In this document: positions 1 to 11,470 of the stretch, piece by piece
How positions within the stretch are numbered: position 1 is the stretch's first letter
Layout of the letters: each line of letters starts with the position of its first letter
Source: Toxonevra muliebris
Lineage: Eukaryota > Arthropoda > Insecta > Diptera > Pallopteridae
Assembly (NCBI GenBank): GCA_963691655.1
Contig: OY829326.1
Coordinates: forward strand, 35,367,989 to 35,431,988
Direction: 5' to 3'
Length of the DNA stretch: 64,000 bases
Made by a program: the position numbers and the translations under genes
Notes under the pieces: model-generated
Told to the model about the DNA's origin: nothing
The model's database searches: none
Seen by the model: only the letters and a program-made list of their open reading frames with translations

Positions 1-433
1 TTCCAATTCCATTACAAGGAATTGTGATCAGAAATAAAAAATTATCAAATTATTCGGTAATGGATGGAATTATCAATTTCTTTGCCGAGAATTATATTTT
101 GCACTAAATTAAAAAATTTGTAATGCTTTCAAAGAATTGAAAAAGTAATTCATTAAACATGGATTTTTTTTTATCAATCACGTTCGTAGAATTAAATTTC
201 AAATTATTTGAAATGATTCTTCGAAAGTAATTAATTAATTTTTTTAAATGTATTTAATTTTTTACAATTCAATTACCGAACGAGGACCTAGAAAATATGA
301 ATTCCCGATGACTATTTATTGTAAAAACTTGGAACTCTTTTTTAATCCATTACTAAAGAATTGATAACAGAAAGTACCAATTGCAAATTACTTGAAATCG
401 GAATTGTAATGTAATTGAATTTACCCAGCTCTG
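1..433. mobile_element. End of a DNA transposon with a hAT-like terminus
   Basis: The stretch ends in TTACCCAGCTCTG (421-433), whose reverse complement CAGAGCTGGGTAA looks like a hAT-type terminus; that assignment is from recall. The body is AT-rich with scattered AATTCCATTAC and its complement. The other end lies outside the window, so no target duplication can be tested and no coding frame is present. Confidence 0.35.
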
Positions 434-625
434 ACGTTAAGTATTTTTAAGACCGTATCTGAGTTATAGTGATTACTTTAGGTATTTAATTTCTCTTCAA
501 TTTCCGTTTCAGGACATTTCCAGTTTTTTATAATAGAATTCATTTTTTTCTGAATTATAGTCCTTGGAATTGTAATTAGTAATTCATATTTCTAATTCCT
601 TGTAATGGTGTAAATTTTTTAACAA
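434..625. other. AT-rich DNA that received a LINE insertion
   Basis: No gene. It carries the same AATTCC/GGAATT-type motifs as the flanks. It was contiguous with 1792 onward before the LINE inserted: the 13-bp sequence at 626-638 is repeated at 1779-1791. Confidence 0.6.
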
Positions 626-638
626 TCTTGGGAATAGT

Positions 639-1778
639 TGGTTGGTTGGTTGAGGTGCCGCCTGGGTGACAAAAACCCAGACTCAATTAGCGAACCACTG
701 ATCTGTGGTTTATTCAAATCATCTGGATTTGTTGATAAACCTGTTGATGTCCTCTATTTTTATTTTTGCGACCTCGCTTAGGCTGTTCATTACGAACTTT
801 TCCATCGTTCTGTGTCTCAGTGCCCCTAAACTTGGGCACTCACATAGGTAATGGAATACCGTTTCTTTGGAACCATCCTGGTTGCAATTACGGCATCTGT
901 CGATGTGGGGCCATCCCATTTTCTCGGCGTGGTCCCCCATCGGTCAATGGCCTGTTACGGTTGAAGTAATTCTGAAGATGTGAGTCCTTGGCCTTTTCAA
1001 CGACTCGTCGATTCTTGATTTGTCGTATCTGGGCCAAGTTTGTTTGGTTATTTTGCAGGAGCCAATATTATTCCATCTGGTCTCTGTCTGATTTTGGTAA
1101 TGCAAATAGAGTTCTCTCTTAAGGGCGCTGAGCGGGCTACCCACAGCTACCGTCTCGGATTCGCTGTGGGAAGCCCCTCTCCTTGCTAATGCGTCCGCTT
1201 CCTCGTTTCCTTCTATGTTCCTGTGCCCAGGTACCCAGACGAGGCCGATCGGCATTATACACGCCAGTGAGTTCAACTCATCTTTACATTGTTTTATGAT
1301 CTCAGAGTTGGTTGTTGGTGAGTTGATGGCTAAAAGGGCTGCTTGACTATCAGAAAGTATATATGCCTTCGATAGTTTACGTGGATGTTTCCTGATTATT
1401 TTGCATGCCTCCCTTATCCCGAGGGCTTCTGCTTGGAAGATGCTAGCTGAGTTCCCTAATGTGAAGGATTTAGATGCCTCCAGATCCTCAGAAAACACCC
1501 CCGCACCTACACCTTCATCCATCTTGGATCCATCGGTATAGACTTTGGCCGAGTTTTCCTCGATCACGAGACCTCTTGTCCATTCCTTCCGTGTGGGAAT
1601 TTTAACTTCAAATTTCTTTCGGAAGTCCAGCTCTGGAATGATATAGTCTGATACTTTGCCATTTTGCTCTTGGCCTTCAAGGATTTTACTGTGACCAAAC
1701 GGCCTGGCGTTCCACACGCCTCCTTCTCTCAATCTGGTGGCTGTGTTCGCTGCTGTTAGTCTTAATTGGATGTCAATT
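639..1778 (-). mobile_element. 5'-truncated LINE (RNase H type) with 13-bp target site duplication
   Basis: The insertion lies between exact copies of TCTTGGGAATAGT at 626-638 and 1779-1791, a 13-bp target site duplication. On the minus strand it starts inside the RNase H region (truncated 5' end), runs through a cysteine-rich C-terminus and a 3' UTR, and ends in a CCAA-type tail (TTGG repeats at about 639-651 on the plus strand). The perfect duplication and single coding defect point to a recent insertion. The clade is inferred as I/LOA-like from the RNase H plus zinc-knuckle layout. The element at 47279-47847 has the same tail type and a related C-terminus. Confidence 0.9.
719..1778 (-). 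pseudogene. LINE ORF2 C-terminal part: RNase H domain and zinc-knuckle tail, one nonsense codon
   Basis: This is the distal part of a retrotransposon polyprotein; RNase H removes the RNA strand during target-primed reverse transcription. Numbering from the methionine at 1843 (upstream flank, not element sequence), the acidic residues are D104 (VYTDGSK), E139 (FQAEALGI), D165 (LSDSQAAL) and D217 (NEEADALAR), with H207 in WVPGH. After a single in-frame TGA at 944-946 the same frame continues with MGDHAEKMG and a CRNC...HYLCEC knuckle to the stop near 719. The stop replaces a tryptophan: the sister copy at 47279-47847 reads TGHWCIG at this point. Otherwise about 350 codons stay open. Endonuclease and reverse transcriptase are absent because of 5' truncation. 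Confidence 0.9.
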
Positions 1779-1791
1779 TCTTGGGAATAGT

Positions 1792-2825
1792 ATATTTGGC
1801 ACCTTTTTTTCGGTAATGGTATTGGAAAAATGTTCAATTCCATTACTGAACAGTAATTCGTAATTCAAAATATGCAACTCCTCAAAAAAGTTGAAAAACT
1901 ACTTCAAAACTAAGGAATTGTTTTTCTCTTGAAGACTTGAATAATTTTCCGAAAGTAACTAATTCCAATTGGGTTGAATTCAAATATGTTAGATCGCGTG
2001 TAGGGTCATATAAAATGTGGAGCATGGTTTGATTGGATTCCATCTTCCGCATATGTAAAGCAATGTCGCTTTCACTTTTTAATCAAATATCTTCCCAAAA
2101 ACTAGATTTCTCGCTCCTAAGATTTGATAGCAGAGTGTCTAGAACAACTTTAATATAATCTATCTTAGGGGGTTAGCCTAAAAAGTATCGTTTCCAACGC
2201 AATTATGGGCCATTTATTTACGTTACCTTATACCTTCCTTTCAAACTTTATGAACATTTTTATTTTGAGACTGAGAAAAAAATTGCAAAGTTCTCTAAAT
2301 AAGTATAACTAACTGAATGTGAATTGTTGTAGATTTGTTTACAAATACGCTAACATTAATTAGCAGTGATTTAATTAATCTTATCAAAAATACGAACGCT
2401 GAACAATTCATTTCGACAACCAGGAATAAACTTCCCCCCTCCTCTGGGTTTCGCTTCTATTCACTTTTTGTTATTCTCTTGCTCTTTTACTTACGTACAC
2501 ACATACATATGTATGTACACATTTCTAATCTTATTAAAGCTGGGGAAAAAAAGAAGCAACGAGTAGAATAAAAATCTACTGCGGTTTGCAGCTATTCAGC
2601 CAGCCAAGTGGAATAATCAAAGGAAGCAGTTTCACTTGGCACTCCTCAAGTGGAAAATCTTTTGACAGGGCAAGAATAGCAGGTATGCGAGTAGTAGTTG
2701 TTAAAGGTTGCCTTTTTAGCGCCAAAGATGAAAGACACTGGGGCAAAAAAAAAATAAATAAAAAACACAAAACCTTTACTACACAGTGTAACTGCTAAAT
2801 TGAAGATGACGGTGACGACGACGGA
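1792..2825. other. Non-coding AT-rich stretch
   Basis: The first 200 bases continue the AT-rich repeat split by the upstream LINE. The rest has no credible gene; short open frames here lack any recognisable domain. A small CATA/ATGT microsatellite lies near 2500-2520. Confidence 0.6.
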
Positions 2826-4111
2826 CAGTAGCGGATTTAGCTATGGGGGCTATAGGCTCTCCGAAAAAAATTTTAAATCCTTTACACACACCTTTAAATT
2901 TCAGGGTCAGTTTATAATGGTTTCTGGTCGAAGTTTTCATCTGTTTGTATAGAATAGTTTTGAGACTTATTTTGGACCCAGTTGTCTGCGTTTAATCAAC
3001 TTTTTGCGCGCAATATTGGTGGTTTTTGATGTCTGAATCTCGGTCTAATTTTGTTTGTTCTTAGGCTAAATTTGAGGTTAACGTTTCGTACTTTTTTTTG
3101 GTTTGAATTTTGTTCTGGTTTTTTTGTCTGAGCTATGTTCCCGTGTTTAACTTGAATTTTAGTCGTATTTTAGGTTTGGTTTTTGGCCTGATATTTTATT
3201 TAAATTTGGTCTAATTTTCGGGAATTGTTTTTAGTCTAAGTTTTGCCCTGCTTCTATAAGTCTGAATTTTAGTCCGACATTTCGTCTGTTCTTGGCCATA
3301 ATTTTTGCCTAAATTTGATTTTTTTTTTTGAATTTTGCCTAGTTTTTTAAGCTTTGTATTACTTTTAGTCTTATTTTTTAGATGGTCTTGGTCTTGGTTT
3401 TTTTTGACTGTTTTTTTCTGAATATCAGTCTAAGCTTTGGTATGAGTTTTGATTTTATTTTTGGTTTGGTTTTTGGTTTGGTTTTTAGTTTTAATTTCGG
3501 TTTGATTTTTGGACTGATTTTGATCTGAATTTATAATCTGAATTTGGGAAGAGTTTTGGTCTAAATTTCAATTCGACTTTTGCTCTATTTTTAAACTATG
3601 TTTGGGACTAAATCTTAAACTTGGTTTGAGTTTTGGTTTGATTTTTAGTCCGCATTTAGTGTGAATTTTGTCTGGTTTTCGGTCTGAATTTTGATCAGGT
3701 CTGATTTTTGGTTGAATTCCATTATAAGTTTTTGTCTGATTTTTAATCTGTTTTTGGTCTGAGTTTTAGTTTAGTTTCTAGTTGAGATTCGGGTTGAATT
3801 TTAGTAAAAATTTCAGTTTTGTTTGTTCTTGATGTCAATTTGAGATTGAGTTTTAATACGATTTTAACGCAATTTTTGGCTTGGTTTTGGTCTTAATTTT
3901 AGTCTGGTTTTCGATCCGAATATCGTTCTTTATTTTGGTCTGAGTTTTAATCTTATTTTTGGCCCGTTCTTAGTCTTAATTTTGAATTAAACTTTAGTTT
4001 TTTTTTCGGTTTCAATTTCGGTCTGAATATCGTCAGAGTTTAATGCTTTTCCTTAATTTAGTAAAACTCAAGTCCCTCGGCCTACAAAAACAAATCGTGG
4101 ATCCGCCACTG
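2826..4111. mobile_element. Non-autonomous hAT-like element filled with a degenerate GGTCTGAATTTT repeat
   Basis: Left end CAGTAGCGGATTTAG (2826) and right end GGATCCGCCACTG (to 4111) are inverted copies of one terminus, CAGTGGCGGAT. Between them about 1.1 kb consists of a degenerate 11-12 bp unit approximating GGTCTGAATTTT, mostly in one orientation. No 8-bp target duplication is recognisable (ACGACGGA against GTGAATGT), so the hAT assignment rests on terminus shape. Related arrays occur at 19449-20728, 26135-26530, 27240-27390, 28955-29285, 29399-30350 and 51939-52930. Confidence 0.7.
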
Positions 4112-5984
4112 GTGAATGTGGCGTTCCCGGTAGCAAGATAAATTGTAAAAAACCAGGCCAAAATATTTTCAATTAAATTCAAAATTCTTCTGTGTTTCTT
4201 TAACAAAAACAGACAGTCCAAAGCTTTAGCAGACACTCACTCACACGCCCACTTTGTTGTTCTTGTTGTTGGTATTTTGTAGAGGTGAAGATTTGAATGA
4301 CGACTGGCGCTTTTATATGACACGGCTCCGGTTTCCTACTGCAATACAGAAGTATGTGTGTGTGTTTGACGGGATTGCTGAGAGGAGGAGAACATTTATT
4401 TCTAGTAGAATTGAGGCTAGTTAACTGGCATAAATGCATAAAATACATAAGTTTTTCTTTTTTCTGTTTGCTGCTAACAGAAACAGAATTATTTCTTTGC
4501 GTTTTGTTTGGTTTGTATTTACATATAACGCTCGCGAATGAAAACGGAGCCGAGCCGGCCTTCATTCCATCTCCCGCATTCCCGCCCGCTTAATGCATTT
4601 GCTGGTTATTATTGTTGGTGATGGCTATGGCGCACTTCATTCACTCATTTCACCGGAAGTTGTTTTGATGTTGTTTTTGCTGTTTTCAACGCGTTACAAA
4701 TTAAAATCCTAGTCATCTCCTCAGCGTCTCCGCTTTGGCTTCGATGACGAAAAAGCCTAGAAGTCGTAAGTAAATCAAAATTCTTCTCCTTTTAGGATTC
4801 CAGTATTTGTATAGTGAGGCGGAAGTATTTAAATTAGCTTCTGGCGTTTTTAATTAATTAATTAAAGAGCATAAAAAAAGCAAAAAGCCTTTAGCAAAAA
4901 CGCAAGTTTGTAATATGAATGAATGAATGAATGAATGAATGAGTCTGTGAGATTTTGATTCATTAAGCTTGTTAAATATTTCAACAAATTCCAAAATTAA
5001 TAACTTCATATTTACAAAACTCACAAAGCATAAAAATTAGCAAAAATGAAAACAAATCCACATAAAACGAAATGAAATAAAATTAAAGCTAAAAATCAAA
5101 ATGCCATGAATTCGCTATATTTGTTAAGGTTTTTTTTTATTTTTTAGTTCAGTTCGGTTTAGATTTTTTTTTTGTTCGTTCATTGCTCCTTTGGGCTTTT
5201 TGTTTCGCTCATGTAGGACATTGTTAATTAGTAATTAATGAAGCGATAATGAAGAAAGATAAATGACGACAACACGATGAAGCTAACAAACAATGTTGTA
5301 GATGATTATGGTGGCAGCAGCAGCGGCTAACCACGACGACTGTGATGATGATGAGTATGAAAACGATGATTGTGATGAAGACGCCGATGATGATGATGGC
5401 TGCACAATACTGAGGGAATCTCATGCGCCAGACACGAAATTAAAGTTTGTGAAAAAGTTGCTTTAATGTAATAAATTTTAGCTATCACCAAAGTGAATAA
5501 AAAAGTTTTAGGCTTGATAGAAAAAAGATTCACACATACAAATTTTGTGTGGAATCCAGATGGGAAAGGAAAAATTGAAAAGAATAATCCTTTTTCTCCC
5601 TTAAAATAAACCAAATTACTCAAACTACTTGAGCTTTCTTATGCAATTCAGCATATTCCCAATACTAAAGGACCTCAAGTAAGGTAGGTCGTTGAAGAAC
5701 TGTTATAGGGTATTTTTGGTTCAGGTAGCCAAGGCTGGATTGGTACTATGGTGCCAGATTGTCCAAGAATAGTATGGGAAGAGTTACATTATTGGTTAAG
5801 GAATGGGTTATTCCTACACTTTCTTACATTAGTAAAGAGCCACTCAAACCTTATATGACATGAACTGGGAGTTAGTTAGTCCGTTAGTCCTAGCCTAGTT
5901 GCCCATATAAAATAAGTCCAAGATACAATTATCCTGAGACCACCAAGCAACCTCACAACACCAAGCAAACAAAAACAATATTAA
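4112..5984. other. Non-coding stretch with simple repeats
   Basis: No gene supported. It contains a GAAT microsatellite (about 4916-4942), T-rich tracts, and a GAT/CAT-rich patch around 5310-5400 that gives artificial histidine- or valine-rich frames. The 121- and 98-codon frames here are low-complexity. Confidence 0.6.
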
Positions 5985-6690
5985 TTTCATAACTTTAATC
6001 TCCATCGTTTTAAAATTTTCCCACATAATCGCCATTAATTTCTATACATTTTTGAAGCCGGTAGATCCACTTCGAAAAACAGCCCTCAAAATCGACATTA
6101 ACTGCATTAATTATCTCCTAATTATTGCCGAAGACTTATCTCTCAAATTTTTTTATTTTTGGAAACAACCAAAAATTACACGGCGTTAGGTCCGAGAAAT
6201 ATGGATTTGGACGAATTTCATCAATTCATGGAAGCAGCTACAATTTTTTATCTAGTGAAATAAATTGACATAATTACATCAGTTAAAATTCGAGGAACCC
6301 ATTGTGCCGATTTCTTCGTATATCCAAGATGATCTCTAAAGTTTCGCGATACAATCATGTCATTCAAGCCCAGTTCCTCTTTGTCAATTTTGGACTTCAC
6401 CAGAGCCGCACTTACGTCGCTAGTCTAAGATTTTTGGTGATCTTCACGAGACTCGCGCTCCATAAAAAAATTTCTAGAATCCCCGAAACTCGACACTGTC
6501 ATTAGCGATGGTGCATTCTCTCCATATGCTATTTGGCACATATTAAATATTTCCACAGGCTTGAGATTACGCCGAAATCCGTAAAGAATAACAAACCGAA
6601 TCTTTTGCTCTGATGGCGGTGAAATTTCTACCGACTCCTTTTTAGTAGGTGTTCGTTTTCTTGTCTCCATGTTAACTGGTTACAGTGAAA
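5985..6690 (-). mobile_element. Mariner-type DNA transposon remnant
   Basis: The minus strand encodes the start of a mariner transposase at 6670 and a decayed C-terminus near 6000-6190. Terminal inverted repeats could not be placed, so both ends are approximate. At about 0.7 kb it is roughly half the length of an intact mariner, implying internal loss. Confidence 0.6.
6000..6670 (-). pseudogene. Mariner-like transposase, degenerate
   Basis: Transposase of the IS630/Tc1/mariner superfamily; an intact one would cut and paste its own element at TA sites. From the ATG at 6670 the first roughly 65 codons keep the N-terminal helix-turn-helix region, with SEQKIRFVILYGFRRN and a YGENAPS stretch. Downstream the frame shifts repeatedly. 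Fragments of the usual C-terminus remain near 6180-6010 (an FFLFPK-like piece, then GCFSKWIYRLQKCIEINGD), with stops in between. The central catalytic part is not recognisable. Not functional. Confidence 0.6.
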
Positions 6691-7366
6691 CCTTAAAAAA
6701 AAATTTTGCAATACTATGCTAAATCGTCTGACATTTTTTGATTTGTTAAACATTTATTCAGTGTTGCCAACTAAGAGAACATTTGTTAGCTCCCTCGTAA
6801 GTTCTGTTTTATTAAAAATTGAAAATTTGTGAATTGATAGTATTTTTTTTAATTTGCGTCGCTTGTCTGGGCGATTGCAATAGCTTTTTAACGAGTTCGA
6901 CCACTCTGCAAATTTGTAACTTGGGTCATGATATGCCTACAAGTTGATAAGAAGTAAATTATAACTTTTATATGGAGCTCAACTAGCATGATGAGATTTA
7001 AAACTTTGAAAAGTTATTTAATCTTTATCTTACTAAAGATTTGAGGAACAAAGAAGTGAGCGGTGGAGATTATCGCTGTTTCACAACATTTCAGAAGGAT
7101 CGATGTGGTCTGTTTTTCATTTGGTTTTATAATGAAACTAATAGTTTTTGGATTCGACATTAAGCTTATATGCAGACAGCTTGCTTCAGAAATATCCTCA
7201 ATATTGTTATAATATCCCCCCTAGGCCCTGGAGGATTCAAGGTTGTGGTTTTAACACAAAAAATAATGTTTCTGGACTCATGAAGCGCAATTCCCAGGAC
7301 AAATATGCATTTGTTAAAAAACAAACAAATTGTGTAGATGCCTCAAGGTTCATATATTTAACTTAC
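6691..7366. other. Non-coding spacer
   Basis: No gene or repeat family recognised. A 106-codon frame beginning at 7148 ends inside the adjacent LINE tail and has no domain signature. Confidence 0.5.
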
Positions 7367-7375
7367 ACTATATTC

Positions 7376-7952
7376 TTTTTTTTTTTGTTGGAACAGACAA
7401 AAGAAGTATTCAACAATACAGCCCTTTTGCTATTCTTTAAATCTACCAGATTTATTAATAAATCTTAGTAGATCTTGCGGTGTTAGAGAGCTCAGGTGTT
7501 CGTCTCCCAACACTCCAGTACCAAATATGCTTACTATGATCCGGCAGAAAGCGGGGCAGACACCAAGAAAGTGATCCGCCGTCTCTTCACATTCTTCCTC
7601 CAAACAACAGGAAGAACAGAAGGCACTAGCTCCCAGGCCAATCATATGCAAATGTTTGGCCCAAGAGAAATGACCTGTATATAATCCCACCAGCTGCCTG
7701 CAGCTCTTTCTGTTAAGTGATAACAGAAAGTCTGTTAGACGCTTCGAGATAACAGGTAGCATGGTCTTTGTCTGTCTAAAGCCCCTCAGGTCCTCTCATT
7801 TACGATTGTGGGTCAGGTCGACCCACTCATTAATGGTGGTCTTGATGGCTGTAGACGACAAAGAGAGTACAGGTTCTGGGCCCAGAAAACCAGTTTCCGA
7901 ACCTTTTCTGGCCAGAAGGTCAGCAGATTCATTTCCTGAAATTCCTGAGTAG
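7376..7952 (-). mobile_element. 5'-truncated LINE with poly(A) tail and 9-bp target site duplication
   Basis: ACTATATTC occurs at 7367-7375 and again at 7953-7961, bracketing the insertion. On the minus strand the element begins inside the RNase H region and ends in a poly(A) tail (T run at 7376-7387 on the plus strand). It differs from the LINE at 639-1778 in tail type and protein sequence, so it is a second family. Confidence 0.85.
7430..7952 (-). pseudogene. LINE ORF2 C-terminus: end of RNase H plus zinc-knuckle domain
   Basis: The frame enters at the truncation point with GISGNESADLLARKGS, the last RNase H motif containing the final catalytic aspartate. It continues in the same frame through the methionine at 7762 to a CSSCCLEE...HFLGVCP cysteine/histidine cluster and ends with DLLRFINKSGRF near 7430. 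One in-frame TGA at 7796-7798 interrupts it, at a site where a tryptophan codon is likely. Reverse transcriptase and endonuclease are missing. The relation to I/LOA-like LINEs is inferred from motif layout. Confidence 0.85.
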
Positions 7953-7961
7953 ACTATATTC

Positions 7962-9956
7962 AGTCATCATTCTGTTTTATTCCAAATTAAGAATCCCTAG
8001 GGCCTCCGAGATTTTTGCTTAATTTCCTGCATTTTCTAAATTTTCCTTATAGAATTACGATTCATTTTTTTCTTTTATTCAGATTAAACAGTTTCTTACA
8101 TTTCCTCTTTTCTGAGATACATGATTTCAGCAGATCACCATAGTAGCTTAGCTTTGACAGTAGATCCTTCCAGAAGTCATAAAAGCAGAGACGACCTGCT
8201 ACAGGCCTCTGAAATGGTTTCAACCAAATCGACAAGTTGATTTCTCGACCTGCGCATGGGAGGACTAATATTTGGTAGAAATCCCCAAAAAAGGCAGATA
8301 ACTAAAGTGTTGCTACGAGTCTGAAGGACTATACTAGTTTTTATTTGTTTTTTTGATTTTTTTTTTTTGTCAAATAGAAATGGAATACACAAAAATCTTA
8401 TATATGTATGTAGGAAGTTTAAACGGTGACATTTTTAATATTTGGACAAAGTTAATTTACCTACATAGACATGGGTTCATAGCTATAGTCATAACAAAAC
8501 TAACTAAAACAACAGATCATCTACAGAAAATAACAACAGTTGAAAATCACAGAGCAGCAACCGTTGAACCCATAATTACTGCAAATATTAGCATAAATAA
8601 TAAATAGTTTTAGCACGCCATGCTATCGCCAAAGCTAAAGTTAAAGCAAAAGCCAAAGGTACAAGACTTACGAACCCAGCGACCAATCGAACAACTGAGC
8701 AACCAAGCAACATTGCAGCTTCCTCCATGACTCCATGCATAAAGTGATGAAGTAGCAAAAATGTTGTAGATGGTAAAGTGATTTGATATCAAAGAGCAGC
8801 AGAAGGGAACGAACAACATTGTGAAGTAGTGAGTGAATACAATATGTTATACGAATATCGATTGTAACAAAAAACAGCAAAAGAAACAGAAACAACAACA
8901 GCAGCAGCAGCAACAACATCAGAACCAACTGTGTAGCATATTGTCTATAAATGTTTGTCTGGATATTTGTGTGTCTGTATGTATGGATGTATGTGGATAT
9001 GTGCATAAGTTCGTTACGCTGATAATTTTGCGTTGATAAAGTTTTCTGTGTCTGTGTTTTGTACGCGATTTGACTGTTTGTTCATGTTGTTCAATATTAA
9101 ACAACAATTGCATTTTCATTTGCATCTTGAGTCACGCGGATTTACTACCAGGCACCTACTTGCCATGGCATTGCATCTGCGCAACAAACAGATACAGACA
9201 GACGCGAAACGAATCATCATATCGAAAGCAGCAGATGTACAAAGAACACGTAGCTATAGTATTTAAGTTGCTATCCGTTTGCAATTTGAGCCTTTTGCTT
9301 ACTTAGTGAGTGAGCGCAAAGCTTTTGCCCCCAGGGCTACTCGATCTTCGCAGTAAGCGTAGAATTGTAAGGTATGTTTGTATATATGCATGAAGAACGT
9401 GAAGAAGCACAGATTACATATTTTTATGTTCGATGTAATTCCTCTTCTTCTACTCTACTCTACTCTACTCACACCATTTTGCAACGCCACAATTTTAGCT
9501 ATATTGCCATATCTGTACAGAATAACAACACAAAAAGGAAGGAGTAGAAAAATGTAAATGTAAATCAGTGGACGTCCTGCCTGCAATGCATTCCACTATC
9601 CCAATTTTACTCTCTGTCTTTACCCAGCACCATGCACGCTGTGTCGAACGAAGATGAACGCGACGCGCCGCTTCTGCAAAGTGTGCAATTTTTTTTACAT
9701 TTTTTTTAAACTGATTTTTGTTTTTTTTTTTCTTATTTACGTAACTGTGAAGCGTTAAGATTATTTAAAAAAAAATTTCTTGTTTTTTCTTTTGGCTGTT
9801 GCCAGTTTTCTACATGTGGATTTTTATGCTGATAATGTTATTTACTTTGTTGCTGTTTTGTTTTAGATTGCATGAAGCATATTCTGAAAACTCTGGAGTA
9901 GCAGCAACAGAAGAGAAGAAAGGGAAGCGATCAGCAATGATACATAAGTCAAGTGC
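7962..9956. other. Non-coding stretch with CAG/CAA and CTCTA repeats
   Basis: No gene is firmly supported. It holds a CAA/CAG-rich run (about 8873-8925), a TGTATG microsatellite (8975-9000) and a short CTCTA tandem (about 9448-9472). A GC-rich, exon-like 53-bp island at 9628-9680 is discussed in the findings. Confidence 0.5.
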
Positions 9957-10040
9957 ATATCGTCGTCTGAGTATTGATTTGGCGTATAGGCATAGGAATA
10001 CTTATACACATACGCCAAATCAATTCTCAGGCGAAAAGAT
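9957..10040. repeat. 84-bp palindromic element, copy 1
   Basis: Left arm starts ATATCGTCGTCTGAG and the right arm is its near reverse complement (TACGCCAAATCAATTCTCAG), separated by a roughly 22-base spacer. This copy has lost the right terminal CGACGATAT, which reads GCGAAAAGAT. Two further copies of the same length lie at 14394-14477 and 18906-18989. Confidence 0.85.
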
Positions 10041-10986
10041 TCAATACTCTTGGCTTCTGTCGTTTGAGGATCGAGATATTTAATTCGAGAAAAAACTATG
10101 TATTCCTTAGCCCAAAAGTACTTGAAGAGAACTGAAGTTTTCTGCTGAAGATGATATTGTCGGCATTCAAACAAAAGTCGTTAAGCCAATTTTTTTATTT
10201 CTGAGAGGAAGTTAGTTTTTGTACTGTATGGTAAGCTACTAAACACTGGCAAAACTCACCAAAAATTTAATAGTAGTCGTAATTTGATTAATAATAGTAT
10301 TTAAAGTAGGTAATTTGAATGAGTAGGTAGGATGACATTTACAAACCAATATTTGAAAGGGATCTCAAAATTTGGGTCCCAATCGGTCCAAATCGGGCCG
10401 TATAGCCAAAGTAAGTCCGAAAACTATAGTAATAGATCTCTCATATTAAAACGTATTTCATTGTTACAACAAGCTTATTGAAAATCTGGTAAAAACCTGA
10501 CTCACACAGTCAACGAAATCGAACAAGTTACACAGTTAAACACACAAAAAAATAACAAGGTTCTGAAAGTGGATTCTGATACAACTCGAGAAAAAAATTA
10601 TACGCAAACTGGTTGCTGACTCCGAACCAGTATGCCGATGTTTTCTATCTATATTGACCTGATGAAATAAGCCAGTGTATAATGGTTCATGACAGAATGA
10701 CATGCGGCAATCCTAAAACAATGGACGATATGGGGAAAATATTCAATATCCAAAAATCTCACGACATCATTGAAATACATAACTTCCCTATAAGACCTCA
10801 CCAATATTTGCCAACAGAGATAGCTGGAGGGCCAATAAATTCATTACTGATTGTGAAATCACTAACTTCACCGTCGTACTATGTGGTATTTGACAGCAAA
10901 AGCTGGCCAACATTTTTTTTATTCGAAATCGAATTCTTAGTATTCGGAGATGTTTCCTTTGTAAAATTGGTGAAATTGGCTCGAAG
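10041..10986. other. Non-coding stretch with a shared 55-bp motif
   Basis: No gene recognised. Bases about 10546-10603 are nearly identical to 13518-13575 and share a core with the foldback termini at 19609 and 39143. A 122-codon frame (10682-11050) runs into the tandem repeat and has no known domain. Confidence 0.5.
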
Positions 10987-11470
10987 CCACGCCCACCCAC
11001 CATACAAGCGAATTTTTCAAAGCGTGACATCAACTAAAATATTGAAGTAAATTAAATTAAAATAAACAAACTTATTTATATTGACATACAAAATATTTAG
11101 TATAAAAATTTATCAAATCCCTCAGTAACCACGCCCACCTTCCATATATGTGAATATATATTTAAAGCGTGATATCAGTAAAAGTACTGAAGTAAATTCA
11201 ATACAATTCAACACACTTCTTTATGTTAGTATAGGTAATATGTGGTACTAAAATCAACCAAATCCCTTGGTAACCACGCCCACCCCCCATATAAGTAAAA
11301 TTTCCAAAGCGTGATATCAGGCAAAATACTGAAGTAAATTAAATGAAACTCAACACACTTATTTGTATTAGCATATAAAACATTTAGTATGAAAATCAAC
11401 CAAATTCCTTTAATAACCACGCCACACCACACAAGTGAAATATGTAAGTTATTTGGAAAGATATAGAAGC
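10987..11470. repeat. Tandem repeat, about 143-bp unit, 3 to 3.5 copies
   Basis: The motif CCACGCCCAC recurs at 10987, 11129 and 11274, and as CCACGCCAC at 11417, giving periods of 142, 145 and 143 bp. Each unit continues with a conserved AAAGCGTGAYATCA block, then TACTGAAGTAAATT, then an ATTTAGTA-type block. Units are visibly diverged, so the array is not newly expanded. Confidence 0.85.

Noticed and set aside
2818..4119. 8-bp target duplication around the element at 2826-4111
   Set aside because: ACGACGGA and GTGAATGT do not match; the element is called on termini alone.
5224..5623. Histidine- and valine-rich minus-strand frames
   Set aside because: They translate a GAT/CAT simple repeat in two frames.
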